Assembly (NCBI GenBank): GCA_047602305.1
Contig: JASGHO010000001.1
Span: forward strand, 62,001 to 126,000
DNA length: 64,000 nt
Origin: Ancrocorticia sp047602305
GTDB lineage: Bacteria; Actinomycetota; Actinomycetes; Actinomycetales; Actinomycetaceae
Direction: 5' to 3'
Shown here: piece by piece, positions 51,978 to 59,582 of the stretch
Layout of the letters: each line of letters begins with the position of its first letter
Position numbering within the stretch: position 1 is the stretch's first letter
Notes under the pieces: model-generated
Databases searched by the model: none
What the model was told of the DNA's origin: nothing
What the model saw: only the letters and a program-made list of their open reading frames with translations
Program-made: the position numbers and the translations under genes

Positions 51978-53186
51978 TCAACCGCTCAGTCGCTGATAGC
52001 GCCCCAGCTTCCGCAGAGCCATCTCATGTTCGGATGGCCCGGACGCTGGGGCGTTGTCTTGTGGGGAGTCGTTCTGCGGGGCGTTTTCCTGCAAGACGTC
52101 TTCCCGCACACGAGCGCCAAATGCTGGACCCAGCGCCACCCGAATCCGGGTTTCCACAGCCGCGCGATCCAGGTGGATGCCGATGGCAACGAGTCCGTCG
52201 TTTACGCCGCTGTCACCGGTATGAGGGCCGTGGCCCTGGCCACCGCCACGAGTGCCCCCTCCGGTCCCCTCGCCACCAGTGCCAGCACTCCCGCTCCCGC
52301 CTACTCCCGACGCACCTACGCGCTCAACGTGAACGTGGTGTCCCACAATGTTGATGGCGTAGCGTTGGGCTCCCGAACGTCCGCCCCCTTGCCATACTCG
52401 AACAAATCCCTTGAGCCGATAGACTCCCTTCGGCGGATTCTCCAGCAGGTCCACGAGTGCCCGCGCATCAACGGGCTCGGCCGCCAATACAGTGACGCTG
52501 TCCGCGTGCACGTGTTCGTCCGGCGCCGAGAGCGACCGGATAAGTGCGCCGAGGGGGAGTTGATCCTCGGGATCCTCGAGTTGAGCCACGTCGAAGACGA
52601 GTTCCGGATCTACGGACCCTCGCATCGCCTCTACCACCTGCGCTGACGGGTTGCGTTGATGAACCCTCTCTTTGATGCACCGCACCGTCTCCGCGCGCTG
52701 CTCCGTGGGTAGGAGATCCACCTTGTTGACCACCACTAACGTGCAGGCAGCGAATCGGGCCGGTGGTTCGCGCCGCGTGTCCACCGTCGCGAAGTATTCG
52801 GCCGCGTCCACCACATCCACCACGCCTCCGAACCTTGTTCGCCCATTCATCGCTTCACCCAGCAGTCGCGCGAGCGAGATGGGCTCGGCGACCCCGCTCG
52901 CCTCGACAATGATTGCGTCCAGTCTCAGTTTGGGTCGGGAGAGAACGCGCAGGGCCTCGTCGAGTCCTCCCGCATCCGGCATGCAGCACAGGCATCCGCC
53001 CGCGATGGATGCGGCTTCGTCGATTTGCCCTTCAACAAGCGCGGAATCCACGTTGATTGCGCCGAAATCGTTGATGACGACGCCCAGCCGCGCGCCCGGT
53101 GCCCGCAACAAATGATTGAGAAGAGTTGTTTTTCCCGCGCCCAAGTATCCGGTCAGGGCGATAACTGGGATATTGCTTGCTTTCAT
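51978..53186 (-). CDS. COG0523 (CobW/ZigA-like) zinc metallochaperone GTPase
   Basis: A 402-residue P-loop GTPase: GYLGAGKTTLLNHLL, the metal site GGCLCCMPD (CxCC), VEASGVAEP and VNKVDLL. A C-terminal CobW_C domain follows. Such proteins deliver zinc or cobalt to enzymes under limitation. ATG 53186 (MKASNIPVIALTGYLGAGKT) after GGAGGGC is preferred over the 21-residue longer frame. Two low-complexity stretches, a Gly-rich one at about 285-334 and QENAPQNDSPQDNAPASG near 364-386, lie within the C-terminal domain. It follows the methyltransferase by 72 bp, and the box at 54041-54059 precedes both. Confidence 0.87.
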   Translation of the reverse strand: MKASNIPVIALTGYLGAGKTTLLNHLLRAPGARLGVVINDFGAINVDSALVEGQIDEAASIAGGCLCCMPDAGGLDEALRVLSRPKLRLDAIIVEASGVAEPISLARLLGEAMNGRTRFGGVVDVVDAAEYFATVDTRREPPARFAACTLVVVNKVDLLPTEQRAETVRCIKERVHQRNPSAQVVEAMRGSVDPELVFDVAQLEDPEDQLPLGALIRSLSAPDEHVHADSVTVLAAEPVDARALVDLLENPPKGVYRLKGFVRVWQGGGRSGAQRYAINIVGHHVHVERVGASGVGGSGSAGTGGEGTGGGTRGGGQGHGPHTGDSGVNDGLVAIGIHLDRAAVETRIRVALGPAFGARVREDVLQENAPQNDSPQDNAPASGPSEHEMALRKLGRYQRLSG

Positions 53187-53258
53187 CGATTGCCTGCCCT
53201 CCGCTCGCTGCGCCTCGCGACGCGTCCATGTGTCGCCCTCACCGGACAACTGTAGCGG

Positions 53259-53993
53259 TCACCGAGTGAGAAGCCAGTAGCTGGAGTTGCCAATCCTGCT
53301 GAGTGTGAGCCCGACTGCCGCAGCCTCGGCCCGAACGGCGTTGGGGGCGGGGTGCCGGTACGTATAGGTTGCTGTGTCCTCGATGAGTATCCGCTCGCCT
53401 TCGAGCGTCAGATAGGTCATTTCCCATCGCATTTGCTCATCGTCGACCGGCCAGGCTTGCGCGATTCCCCGGTAGGAAAGCTCGCCGACCTGGGCCACCG
53501 TGAACTCGTACGGTTCGATCCGCTCCGGTCGTTCAGGGTTTTGAAGGTCGACGACGGCGCCGCCGCCCACCGGTAGTCGGTCCGCCAGTTCGGCCAGTAG
53601 TGCTGCACGCTCACCGGGATCGAAGTGTCCGAACACTCCGAGGAGTACAGCTCCCGCGATGCGTGGCGGCAGGGTTGCCGAGAAGAAGTCCTCCGGGCGA
53701 ACGGTGACGCGCGGGAACCATTCCGGGTGAGTGGCGATCTTGGACAGGAGGAGTGAGCGCATGGATGGGCTCGGTTCGAGGGCTAATATGCGGGCCTCGG
53801 GCAGCTGCTCCAGGAGGTATGCGGTGTTTGAGCCGGAACCCGCGCCGATGTCCAGGATCGGGCCCGCCTCAGGAAAAACGCGGGGGAGTAATGCCTCCAA
53901 GGCGGCAACCTGATCGTCGTGCACCGACAGTGCGAAGAGGTCGTACGCGGTTGCTGTGACGGCGTAGGGATCGTGAGAGTTGGAAGGCATCAT
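53259..53993 (-). CDS. Class I SAM methyltransferase in the zinc locus
   Basis: A 244-residue methyltransferase: SAM motif ILDIGAGSGSNTAYLLEQLP, then acidic-loop LALEPSPSMR and post-motif VLLGVFGHF. The substrate is unknown; UbiE/Trans-aconitate-type small-molecule methyltransferases share this layout. ATG 53993 is preferred because an upstream extension to 54062 would run through the metal box and is not protein-like. It is the first gene of a probable zinc-repressed pair with the COG0523 GTPase. Confidence 0.75.
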   Translation of the reverse strand: MMPSNSHDPYAVTATAYDLFALSVHDDQVAALEALLPRVFPEAGPILDIGAGSGSNTAYLLEQLPEARILALEPSPSMRSLLLSKIATHPEWFPRVTVRPEDFFSATLPPRIAGAVLLGVFGHFDPGERAALLAELADRLPVGGGAVVDLQNPERPERIEPYEFTVAQVGELSYRGIAQAWPVDDEQMRWEMTYLTLEGERILIEDTATYTYRHPAPNAVRAEAAAVGLTLSRIGNSSYWLLTR

Positions 53994-54040
53994 CACGTTG
54001 CTTTCTCTGTCGGGGTGCTTTGCGTCATCTATTTTATGAT

Positions 54041-54059
54041 ACTGATAATAATTATCAGT
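54041..54059 (-). promoter_or_regulatory. Perfect 19-bp Zur-like box
   Basis: ACTGATAATAATTATCAGT is a perfect palindrome about 50 bp before the methyltransferase start, near TATTTTATGAT. The core TGATAATAATTATCA closely resembles actinobacterial Zur/Fur-type operators. Confidence 0.65.
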
Positions 54060-54184
54060 CAATGTTTGGCTTGATGTGTGTTGCGAAACCTCGTGAATGC
54101 TGCCGTGACCTTAGGGACCAGTGGTGCGTGGAGAGAATATGCTGTTTTGAGCACAACCTAACCTGCTGAGGAAGAAGGCACGCG

Positions 54185-55846
54185 ATGACTGATCTCCATC
54201 ACCTGACCGCCATGGAACAGCGCGGCCTGCTGGAAACCGGCGAGATTCGCCCAGTTGAACTTGCCGAGCATTACTTGAAGCGCATCGAGCAGCTCAATCC
54301 GGTTCTTCACGCCTTCACCACGGTCACCGCCGAAGCGGCCCTTGCACGTGCGGAGGCGTTAGAGGATGGGTGCGGTGTGAGCGAGTCTGGCCGCGCGACT
54401 GCCCGCGGCTCGGACTATCCCAGCGCCAGAGAGTCCCGCCCCTCCGACGGAAGGTCGCGTTCAGGTGGCCACGCGTCGCCGTCGTCCCGTGCGCAGTCGC
54501 GTTCATCTGGCGGCGAGTCGCAGCAGCTTCACCGTGAGTCTCGCCCCTCGCGCCAGGATGCCCCGCTGTGGGGCCTGCCCTTCGCGGACAAAGATCTGAC
54601 GGATCGCGCGGGAGTCCCGACCAGTTACGGTTCGCGTGCGTTCGTCAACAACGTTGCGCAGACCTCCTCGCCCTTGGTGAAGGACATGGACGCCGCCGGT
54701 GGCGTTTCCCTCGGCAAGACCAATGTGCCGGAGTTCGGATTCCCCGCCTACGCCGAGAATCGCCTCCCCGGCGGTCACGCGCGAAACCCGTGGGATACCG
54801 AACGTGACCCGGGCGGCTCGTCCTCCGGTGCCGCCGTCGCCGTCGCTGCGCGAATGCTTCCCTTCGCTCCCGGAAGTGACGGTGGGGGATCTGTGCGCAT
54901 TCCAGCGGCGGCCTGCGGGCTCGTGGGTCTCAAACCGTCGCGAGGGCGCGTGCCCGGAGCGTCCGGTATTGACTCGCTCGGTGGGCTGGCCGTGGGTGGT
55001 CCACTCGCGCGCACAGTCGCGGATGCAGCCTTGCTCCTTGACGGCATGTGTCGCGGTACGGACCGCTTCGCGCTGCGTGCGCCGTCGCCGAATCTGCCGC
55101 CCACGGGATCCTTCGTTGACGCCCTCTTCGGACCCGGCGCGTCCAGAACAACACCCGCGCAACCTCTCAACCCCACCCCACCGCAACCCCTGCGAATCGG
55201 TTGGAACACCTGGTCGCCCTGGGCCAGCCAATACGACATCACCGTGGGCCCGGAAGCCGAGGAGACCCTCGCCGCCACCATCCGGCTTGCCGAGAAGCTC
55301 GGCCACCGTGTCGAACGTGTGGAACCCACCCCGTTCCCCGAATATGTCGACGCCTTCCGTGCCATCTGGATGGGCGGCGCCTCGGGCCTGCCTCTGCCCG
55401 ACGAGATCCTTGACCTCCTCGAACCACTCACCAGCTGGCTCATTCGTACCGGCCGCACCCGGCCAGCCGGAGACCTTCCCCGGGCGCTCGCGGCCCTCAG
55501 CCGATTCGAGAGCCAGATCATCGCGGACTACGCGCCCTACGATCTTGTCCTGACTCCCGTGCTCACCACGCCCGCCCTGTCCATCGGTTCCTTCGATCCC
55601 GCCGACGGCAACCTCAACTTCATCCAACAGTGCCAGTTCACCCCGTTCACCAGCTACCTCAATGTGGCCGGACTACCGGCCATCTCGATGCCGGTGGGGG
55701 AAGCAAGGCTTCCCGGCGAATCGCTCTCACTACCGATGGGCGTCCAGGCCATCGGCCGCCCCGGCGACGAAGTCACCCTGCTGCGATTTGCGGCCCAATT
55801 GGAAGCGGAGCTGTGCTGGCAGGAACGCGTTCCTCCGGTTGCGTGA
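54185..55846 (+). CDS. Amidase-signature family amidohydrolase
   Basis: A 553-residue amidase. The catalytic Ser-cisSer-Lys triad is Lys136 (FADKDLTD), Ser212 in PGGSSSG and Ser236 in GSDGGGSVRIPA, with the usual spacing of about 76 and 24 residues. The start MTDLHHLTAMEQRGLLETGE is typical of the family. It hydrolyses carboxamides or aryl/alkyl amides; the substrate is unknown. Residues about 59-125, between the first helices and the Lys, are a Ser/Arg/Gly-rich low-complexity insert absent from relatives. GAGGAAGAAGG lies before ATG 54185. It stands alone. Confidence 0.85.
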   Translation: MTDLHHLTAMEQRGLLETGEIRPVELAEHYLKRIEQLNPVLHAFTTVTAEAALARAEALEDGCGVSESGRATARGSDYPSARESRPSDGRSRSGGHASPSSRAQSRSSGGESQQLHRESRPSRQDAPLWGLPFADKDLTDRAGVPTSYGSRAFVNNVAQTSSPLVKDMDAAGGVSLGKTNVPEFGFPAYAENRLPGGHARNPWDTERDPGGSSSGAAVAVAARMLPFAPGSDGGGSVRIPAAACGLVGLKPSRGRVPGASGIDSLGGLAVGGPLARTVADAALLLDGMCRGTDRFALRAPSPNLPPTGSFVDALFGPGASRTTPAQPLNPTPPQPLRIGWNTWSPWASQYDITVGPEAEETLAATIRLAEKLGHRVERVEPTPFPEYVDAFRAIWMGGASGLPLPDEILDLLEPLTSWLIRTGRTRPAGDLPRALAALSRFESQIIADYAPYDLVLTPVLTTPALSIGSFDPADGNLNFIQQCQFTPFTSYLNVAGLPAISMPVGEARLPGESLSLPMGVQAIGRPGDEVTLLRFAAQLEAELCWQERVPPVA

Positions 55847-56000
55847 CGGCTCAAGGGAACTTCGAGAAATGAGGCGAGATTGGAGGTAGATATATCCGCC
55901 GCCTCTCGGCGTCTTGGCTAGATGATTGGTTCCTTGCTTGGTGTGCTGTGGGTTGTGGGTGTTGCGGAGGGTGTTGAGATCGAGGGGTTCGCGCACTAGT

Positions 56001-56077
56001 GGATGCAAAAGTCCGGGTATATGTCACCGCCGTGCCATATATGGCATGCCGGTGACATATATCCGGGAATATGCATC
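56001..56077. repeat. 77-bp imperfect inverted repeat
   Basis: The left arm (GGATGCA...CCGGGTATATGTCACCG, 56001-56030) and right arm (CGGTGACATATATCCGGG...TGCATC, 56049-56077) pair with few mismatches. The centre contains the palindrome GCCATATATGGC (56034-56045). It lies between the amidase and HAD genes; the rest of 55847-56132 shows no gene. Confidence 0.7.
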
Positions 56078-56132
56078 AACTTCTTGAGACGTCCCAAAGA
56101 ATCAATCGTCTAGCAAACTCTGGCGGGATAGA

Positions 56133-57026
56133 ATGCCCTGCGTGACTACCACCAGCATTGCATCCCGCGCCATCTTCATTGACGTGGACGGAACCCTCCT
56201 CCACGACGGCTGCTACATCCCCGACTCCGCCATCGAAGCGATCCGCACCGCCCGCGCACACGGCCACCTCGTGTTTCTCAGCACCGGTCGTGCCATGCCC
56301 GAGCTGCGCGGCCAAGTTCTCGACGTCGGCTTTGACGGCGTCGTCTCCAACGGCGGCGCATTCGCCAGCATTGGCGACGAGTTGATCGTCTCGCAGGTGA
56401 TGCCGCAGGACGTCATTATCGAACTGGAAGCGATCTTCGCGGCACGCGGCTTGCACTGGTACCTGCAGTCTTACGATGATCTTTTCCCAAGCCCGGGCCT
56501 GCCCGAGTTGATGCAGGACTACCGCCGGCGCGACGAAGAACTGCATCTGGAGAAGGCGGCGAAGGCGGGCGTGGCGCCCGAGGATCTCGACTTCTTCACC
56601 ATCGCCGTCAAGGAGTTTTCCGATCCCGCGCTCGTTGACCGCTCCGGTATCGCCAAGGCGGTGTTGTTGAACGACGACGCCGACGCGATGGACCGTCTGC
56701 TTGCCGACCTCGCGCCGAAGTACGCTGTCGTCAGCGGGACGATTCCGGTGCCGTTTGGGGCCTCCGGCGAGGTGACGATGCAGGGCATCAACAAGGGTGC
56801 CGCGATTCTGGCCACCCTTGACCGTCTCGGGATCGCTCCGGAGCAGGCGATCGGGATCGGGGACAACTGGAATGACGTGGAGATGTTCGAGGTGTGCGGT
56901 ACGTCGATCGCGATGGGCAACGCGCATCCCGACGTCCAGGCGCTCACCGATCAGGTGACCGCGAGCCTGCTGGACGACGGGATTTATCGCGCGTTCGAGA
57001 GCAACGGACTGTTGTCGGCCCGATAG
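56133..57026 (+). CDS. Cof-type HAD phosphatase
   Basis: A 297-residue HAD-superfamily hydrolase: nucleophile motif IFIDVDGTLLHD (DxDGT), motif II LSTGR, an inserted C2 cap with mixed fold, Lys in QGINKGAAI, and GIGDNWNDVEMF (GDxxND). The Cof/IIB family removes phosphate from sugar phosphates, pyridoxal phosphate or flavin precursors; the substrate is not evident. ATG 56133 is used; GTG 56142 is close. It ends directly against the convergent AHSA1-domain gene (no spacer). Confidence 0.87.
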   Translation: MPCVTTTSIASRAIFIDVDGTLLHDGCYIPDSAIEAIRTARAHGHLVFLSTGRAMPELRGQVLDVGFDGVVSNGGAFASIGDELIVSQVMPQDVIIELEAIFAARGLHWYLQSYDDLFPSPGLPELMQDYRRRDEELHLEKAAKAGVAPEDLDFFTIAVKEFSDPALVDRSGIAKAVLLNDDADAMDRLLADLAPKYAVVSGTIPVPFGASGEVTMQGINKGAAILATLDRLGIAPEQAIGIGDNWNDVEMFEVCGTSIAMGNAHPDVQALTDQVTASLLDDGIYRAFESNGLLSAR

Positions 57027-57998
57027 CTAGGCAAGCACCAGGTTCTCGAGGCGCAGGTAGCTTGTCTCCATGCCTCCGGTCATGCCGGTGGCGAGGATCA
57101 TGTCGCGAACCTCCGCACTCGGGTAGGTGATGACGATGCTGAGCAGCGTGCCGCCATCCACGGGCGTCAACGTCAGCTCGTTGAGTGTGGCCGGGCCGTC
57201 CGAACCGATCATTTGCTCCGTCGATACCGAGCGATACGGGGCCACCGACTCACGCAACTCGCCGGTGAAACCGAAGCGGGTGCCGTCGTCGTCGGACTCC
57301 CACTCGTAGGTGTAGCTCTCGCTGACTTCTGTGGCGATCTCGCACACCGGCATCGTCCAACCGTCCGGGCCCAGCAGCCACTGTCGCATCAGCTCGGGTT
57401 CGTGGTGCGCGCGCCAGATTTGTTCGCGGGTGCCGCGAATGACTCGGCTGACGCGCACCTGGGTGTCGCTGAGGATCTGGGCCTCGGTCAGCCGGTCGCG
57501 AGCGAAGGACGTGAGATCGGCGAGGACGTCGTCGATCTGACCCATCGCAGCCTTCGTTCCCTCCAGCATGCCCATGGCGAGCAGCTGCTCAAGTTCGTCG
57601 GCGGAGTTGAAGTAGGTGGTCGTGACCATGCGCGCACCGGACTCGGTCTCCGAGAAGTCGAAGACCATACGCATCGATGGCATGTCGGGGTTCGGGGTGC
57701 CGTCGGGGAGGGCGAAGCCGTCCCGGACTTCGAAAGAGTTGGGAGCGTCGACGACGACGAATTCCCAGAAGCCGCCGGAGCGCTCACCTTCTGGGCCGGT
57801 CATGTAGTAGTGCGAGAAGCCGCCCGGCGTGAAGTCGTGGCGCGAGAACGTGGCGGGCCATCCCGGCGGGCCCCAGAATTTCTCCAGCTGGCGCGGGTCG
57901 GCGTAGGCGTCCCAGAGACGTTGCTGGGAGACGGGGAAGTCTGCGGTGATCGTCAGGGTGAGGGCGTTCGGGTCTTGCGTGATGTCGGTAATTGGCAT
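57027..57998 (-). CDS. Tandem AHSA1/SRPBCC-domain protein
   Basis: A 323-residue protein with two START-like AHSA1 domains in tandem. The first begins ITADFPVSQQRLWDAYADPR and contains FWGPPGWP; the second begins RVSRVIRGTREQIWRAHHEP with LMRQWLLGPDGWTMPVCEI. These domains form a deep hydrophobic pocket. Such proteins are commonly paired with an ArsR-type repressor, as here (58094-58447), and the function is unknown. It lies 95 bp past the end of the ArsR-type gene and is probably co-transcribed with it. Confidence 0.85.
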   Translation of the reverse strand: MPITDITQDPNALTLTITADFPVSQQRLWDAYADPRQLEKFWGPPGWPATFSRHDFTPGGFSHYYMTGPEGERSGGFWEFVVVDAPNSFEVRDGFALPDGTPNPDMPSMRMVFDFSETESGARMVTTTYFNSADELEQLLAMGMLEGTKAAMGQIDDVLADLTSFARDRLTEAQILSDTQVRVSRVIRGTREQIWRAHHEPELMRQWLLGPDGWTMPVCEIATEVSESYTYEWESDDDGTRFGFTGELRESVAPYRSVSTEQMIGSDGPATLNELTLTPVDGGTLLSIVITYPSAEVRDMILATGMTGGMETSYLRLENLVLA

Positions 57999-58040
57999 GG
58001 TTTTCTTCTTTCGGACGTTGGGGCTCGGTGTTGATGGCCG

Positions 58041-58093
58041 GATGTTGGCGACTTGGTTTTGGCGGGCAGATGTTGGTGACTTGGTTTTGGCGG
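58041..58093. repeat. Tandem 28-bp direct duplication
   Basis: GATGTTGGYGACTTGGTTTT then GGCGG occurs at 58041-58065 and 58069-58093, between the ArsR-type stop and the AHSA1 gene; the two copies differ at one base. Confidence 0.75.
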
Positions 58094-58447
58094 CTAGGTT
58101 GGGTCACTCTCGAAGAGGGCGTCGAGGCGCGAAACACGGTCGCGCCAAAGCTGCTCGTAGGACTGCAAGAGGGACTGAATTCGTTGCAGGGTGTCGGGGT
58201 TGGCGTGGACGAGGCGTTCACGGCCGTGTTGTCTCTTTGTCACCAGCCCTGCTCCTTCCAGCACGGAGACGTGCTTCTGCACGGCAGCGAATGACATCTC
58301 GTATTCGGCGGCCAGCCGTGACACATTCACCGGTGCCGTGAGGGTGCGGCGAATGATGTCGCGCCTGGTCGTATCGGCGAGGGCTCGAAAGATTCGATTG
58401 ACCTCATCGTCCGAGGGAGGGGCGAAGTTCACGTGTTCTACAACCAT
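58094..58447 (-). CDS. ArsR-type regulator paired with AHSA1 protein
   Basis: A 117-residue winged-helix regulator: EVNRIFRALADTTRRDIIRR, recognition region YEMSFAAVQKHVSVLEGAGL, wing KRQHGRERLVHANP. No cysteine or alpha-5 metal site is visible, so it is not a metal sensor of the SmtB or ArsR kind. It fits the subgroup found next to SRPBCC/AHSA1 genes. ATTCTGGATT-type promoter elements and GTACAACCAAATGG near 58440-58455 lie at its start. Confidence 0.85.
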   Translation of the reverse strand: MVVEHVNFAPPSDDEVNRIFRALADTTRRDIIRRTLTAPVNVSRLAAEYEMSFAAVQKHVSVLEGAGLVTKRQHGRERLVHANPDTLQRIQSLLQSYEQLWRDRVSRLDALFESDPT

Positions 58448-58608
58448 TTGGTTGTACGTTATTCTGGATTGGGGACGGAGTCAAGGGGTGTGGGTTGGTG
58501 AACGAAGCCGGGGAGTGGTGGATGACAGAAGCGCCCCGTCGTCTTGGTTTGCCAAGTTCTTTGGATCTGAGCGTTGATTTGTGACGGGGGTCTCAATAGG
58601 CTCGTGTT

Positions 58609-58812
58609 ATGGATACTTCAGATGCACATGAGGATTCCGGACGCTTTCAAAGCGCCGCCGAGGCAGGCTACACGAATCCGAGCAAGGAACAGATTCTTCG
58701 CGCCGAGCTAGAGGAGCGATGGCAGGACGAGTCGCCACAGACAGCCCGGATGACTGATCTGGCCGACGAGGTGGATGGGAATCTTGGCACGCGCGAGCGG
58801 GCGAAAGGGTAG
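58609..58812 (+). CDS. Small acidic protein of unknown function
   Basis: A 67-residue highly charged protein (MDTSDAHEDSGRFQSAAEAG, ILRAELEERWQDESPQTARM). It is probably soluble and partly disordered. Composition and codon use look genuine. No family is recognised and no clear Shine-Dalgarno is seen (GTGTTATGG, possibly leaderless-type). A REP-like element overlaps the region just after its stop. Confidence 0.5.
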   Translation: MDTSDAHEDSGRFQSAAEAGYTNPSKEQILRAELEERWQDESPQTARMTDLADEVDGNLGTRERAKG

Positions 58813-58813
58813 C

Positions 58814-58837
58814 GCCAGTAGGCCATGACCTATTGGC
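58814..58837. repeat. REP-like TAGGCC element, copy e
   Basis: GCCAGTAGG and CCTATTGGC around CCATGA; it matches the core of the copy at 38248-38276. It lies far from the polyol cluster, which argues against a cluster-specific operator. Confidence 0.6.
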
Positions 58838-58871
58838 ACCTATATGGTAGTTCTCCGTGCTGGTATGACAA

Positions 58872-58895
58872 GCGCCCGGTCGTTGGACCGGGCGC
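58872..58895. terminator. GC-rich hairpin between convergent genes
   Basis: GCGCCCGGT (58872-58880), loop CGTTGG, ACCGGGCGC (58887-58895). It is placed between the small acidic protein gene and the leftward membrane protein gene. Confidence 0.65.
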
Positions 58896-58935
58896 GGGGC
58901 TCGTGTGTCATTAACACTGGTATGACGTTGCAGGG

Positions 58936-59325
58936 CTACTCTTTGTCGCGATTCTTGAGTCCGCGCTCAAGGTAACCATTGACCACGAGCCAGTTAGCTA
59001 TGGCTGTCACCGCCCACAGGAGAAGAGTTGCGCTCAGCCATCCGCGGCCGTAAATGCGGATGCCGCCGGGGAACAATGTGGCGATCATCAGCGCGAGGAA
59101 GGTGGAGAAGAGACCGACTGCTGCGAGAACCAACGCTGAATGCTCGCGCACCATTCTCGTGATAATCGGTGTGAAGACCGTCTGGACAACGGTGAAGACT
59201 ACCACCGCAGTGAGGAATCCGTAGATCCGTACGTACACAGTCGGCGCCAGGAAGACATGTGCAAGCAGCATGCCGAATGCGGATGCTACAAGGTTCGTTA
59301 CGAAAATATAGAGCAAGCGGTGCAT
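58936..59325 (-). CDS. Small four-helix membrane protein (phage-holin-like)
   Basis: A 129-residue protein with four hydrophobic helices (about 5-27, 34-57, 62-85 and 96-115) and a short charged tail RGLKNRDKE. The topology and size are those of the widespread phage_holin_4-type superfamily of chromosomal membrane proteins, mostly uncharacterised. It has no phage context here. GGTCCCACC lies before ATG 59325; ribosome site weak. Confidence 0.6.
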   Translation of the reverse strand: MHRLLYIFVTNLVASAFGMLLAHVFLAPTVYVRIYGFLTAVVVFTVVQTVFTPIITRMVREHSALVLAAVGLFSTFLALMIATLFPGGIRIYGRGWLSATLLLWAVTAIANWLVVNGYLERGLKNRDKE

Positions 59326-59418
59326 GGTGGGACCTTCCGGCGTGATTGAGTCAGGCGTTCCAAGCCTAACCCGGTTTGGTCAATGTCCGTGATCTGCCGC
59401 GGGGCGGTTCTGCCCTCC

Positions 59419-59469
59419 TCACCCCGTGGCGGGACCGTGTCTATCGGCTAACGGAAGCACTACGCGGAA
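59419..59469 (-). pseudogene. Duplicated 3' end of the histidine-kinase gene
   Basis: Seventeen codons FRVVLPLADRHGPATG plus TGA match the last codons of the kinase at 59583 (FRVMLPLADKRGPAS plus stop). The rest of the duplicate is absent, so a partial tandem duplication or an exchange at the gene end took place. Confidence 0.65.
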
Positions 59470-59481
59470 CATTTGGTGCCG

Positions 59482-59525
59482 TATACGTGACGGGTAGTGC
59501 GATATACGATTGGCGGTCACGTATA
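59482..59525. terminator. Inverted repeat downstream of the kinase gene
   Basis: TATACGTGAC (59482-59491) and GTCACGTATA (59516-59525) are perfect complements. It lies between the kinase stop and its duplicated end fragment; possible terminator. Confidence 0.4.
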
Positions 59526-59582
59526 GGCCATCGTATGCACCACTCGCCGTTGCTATTGACCTGTCGCATTCGCCCCTAGCCT

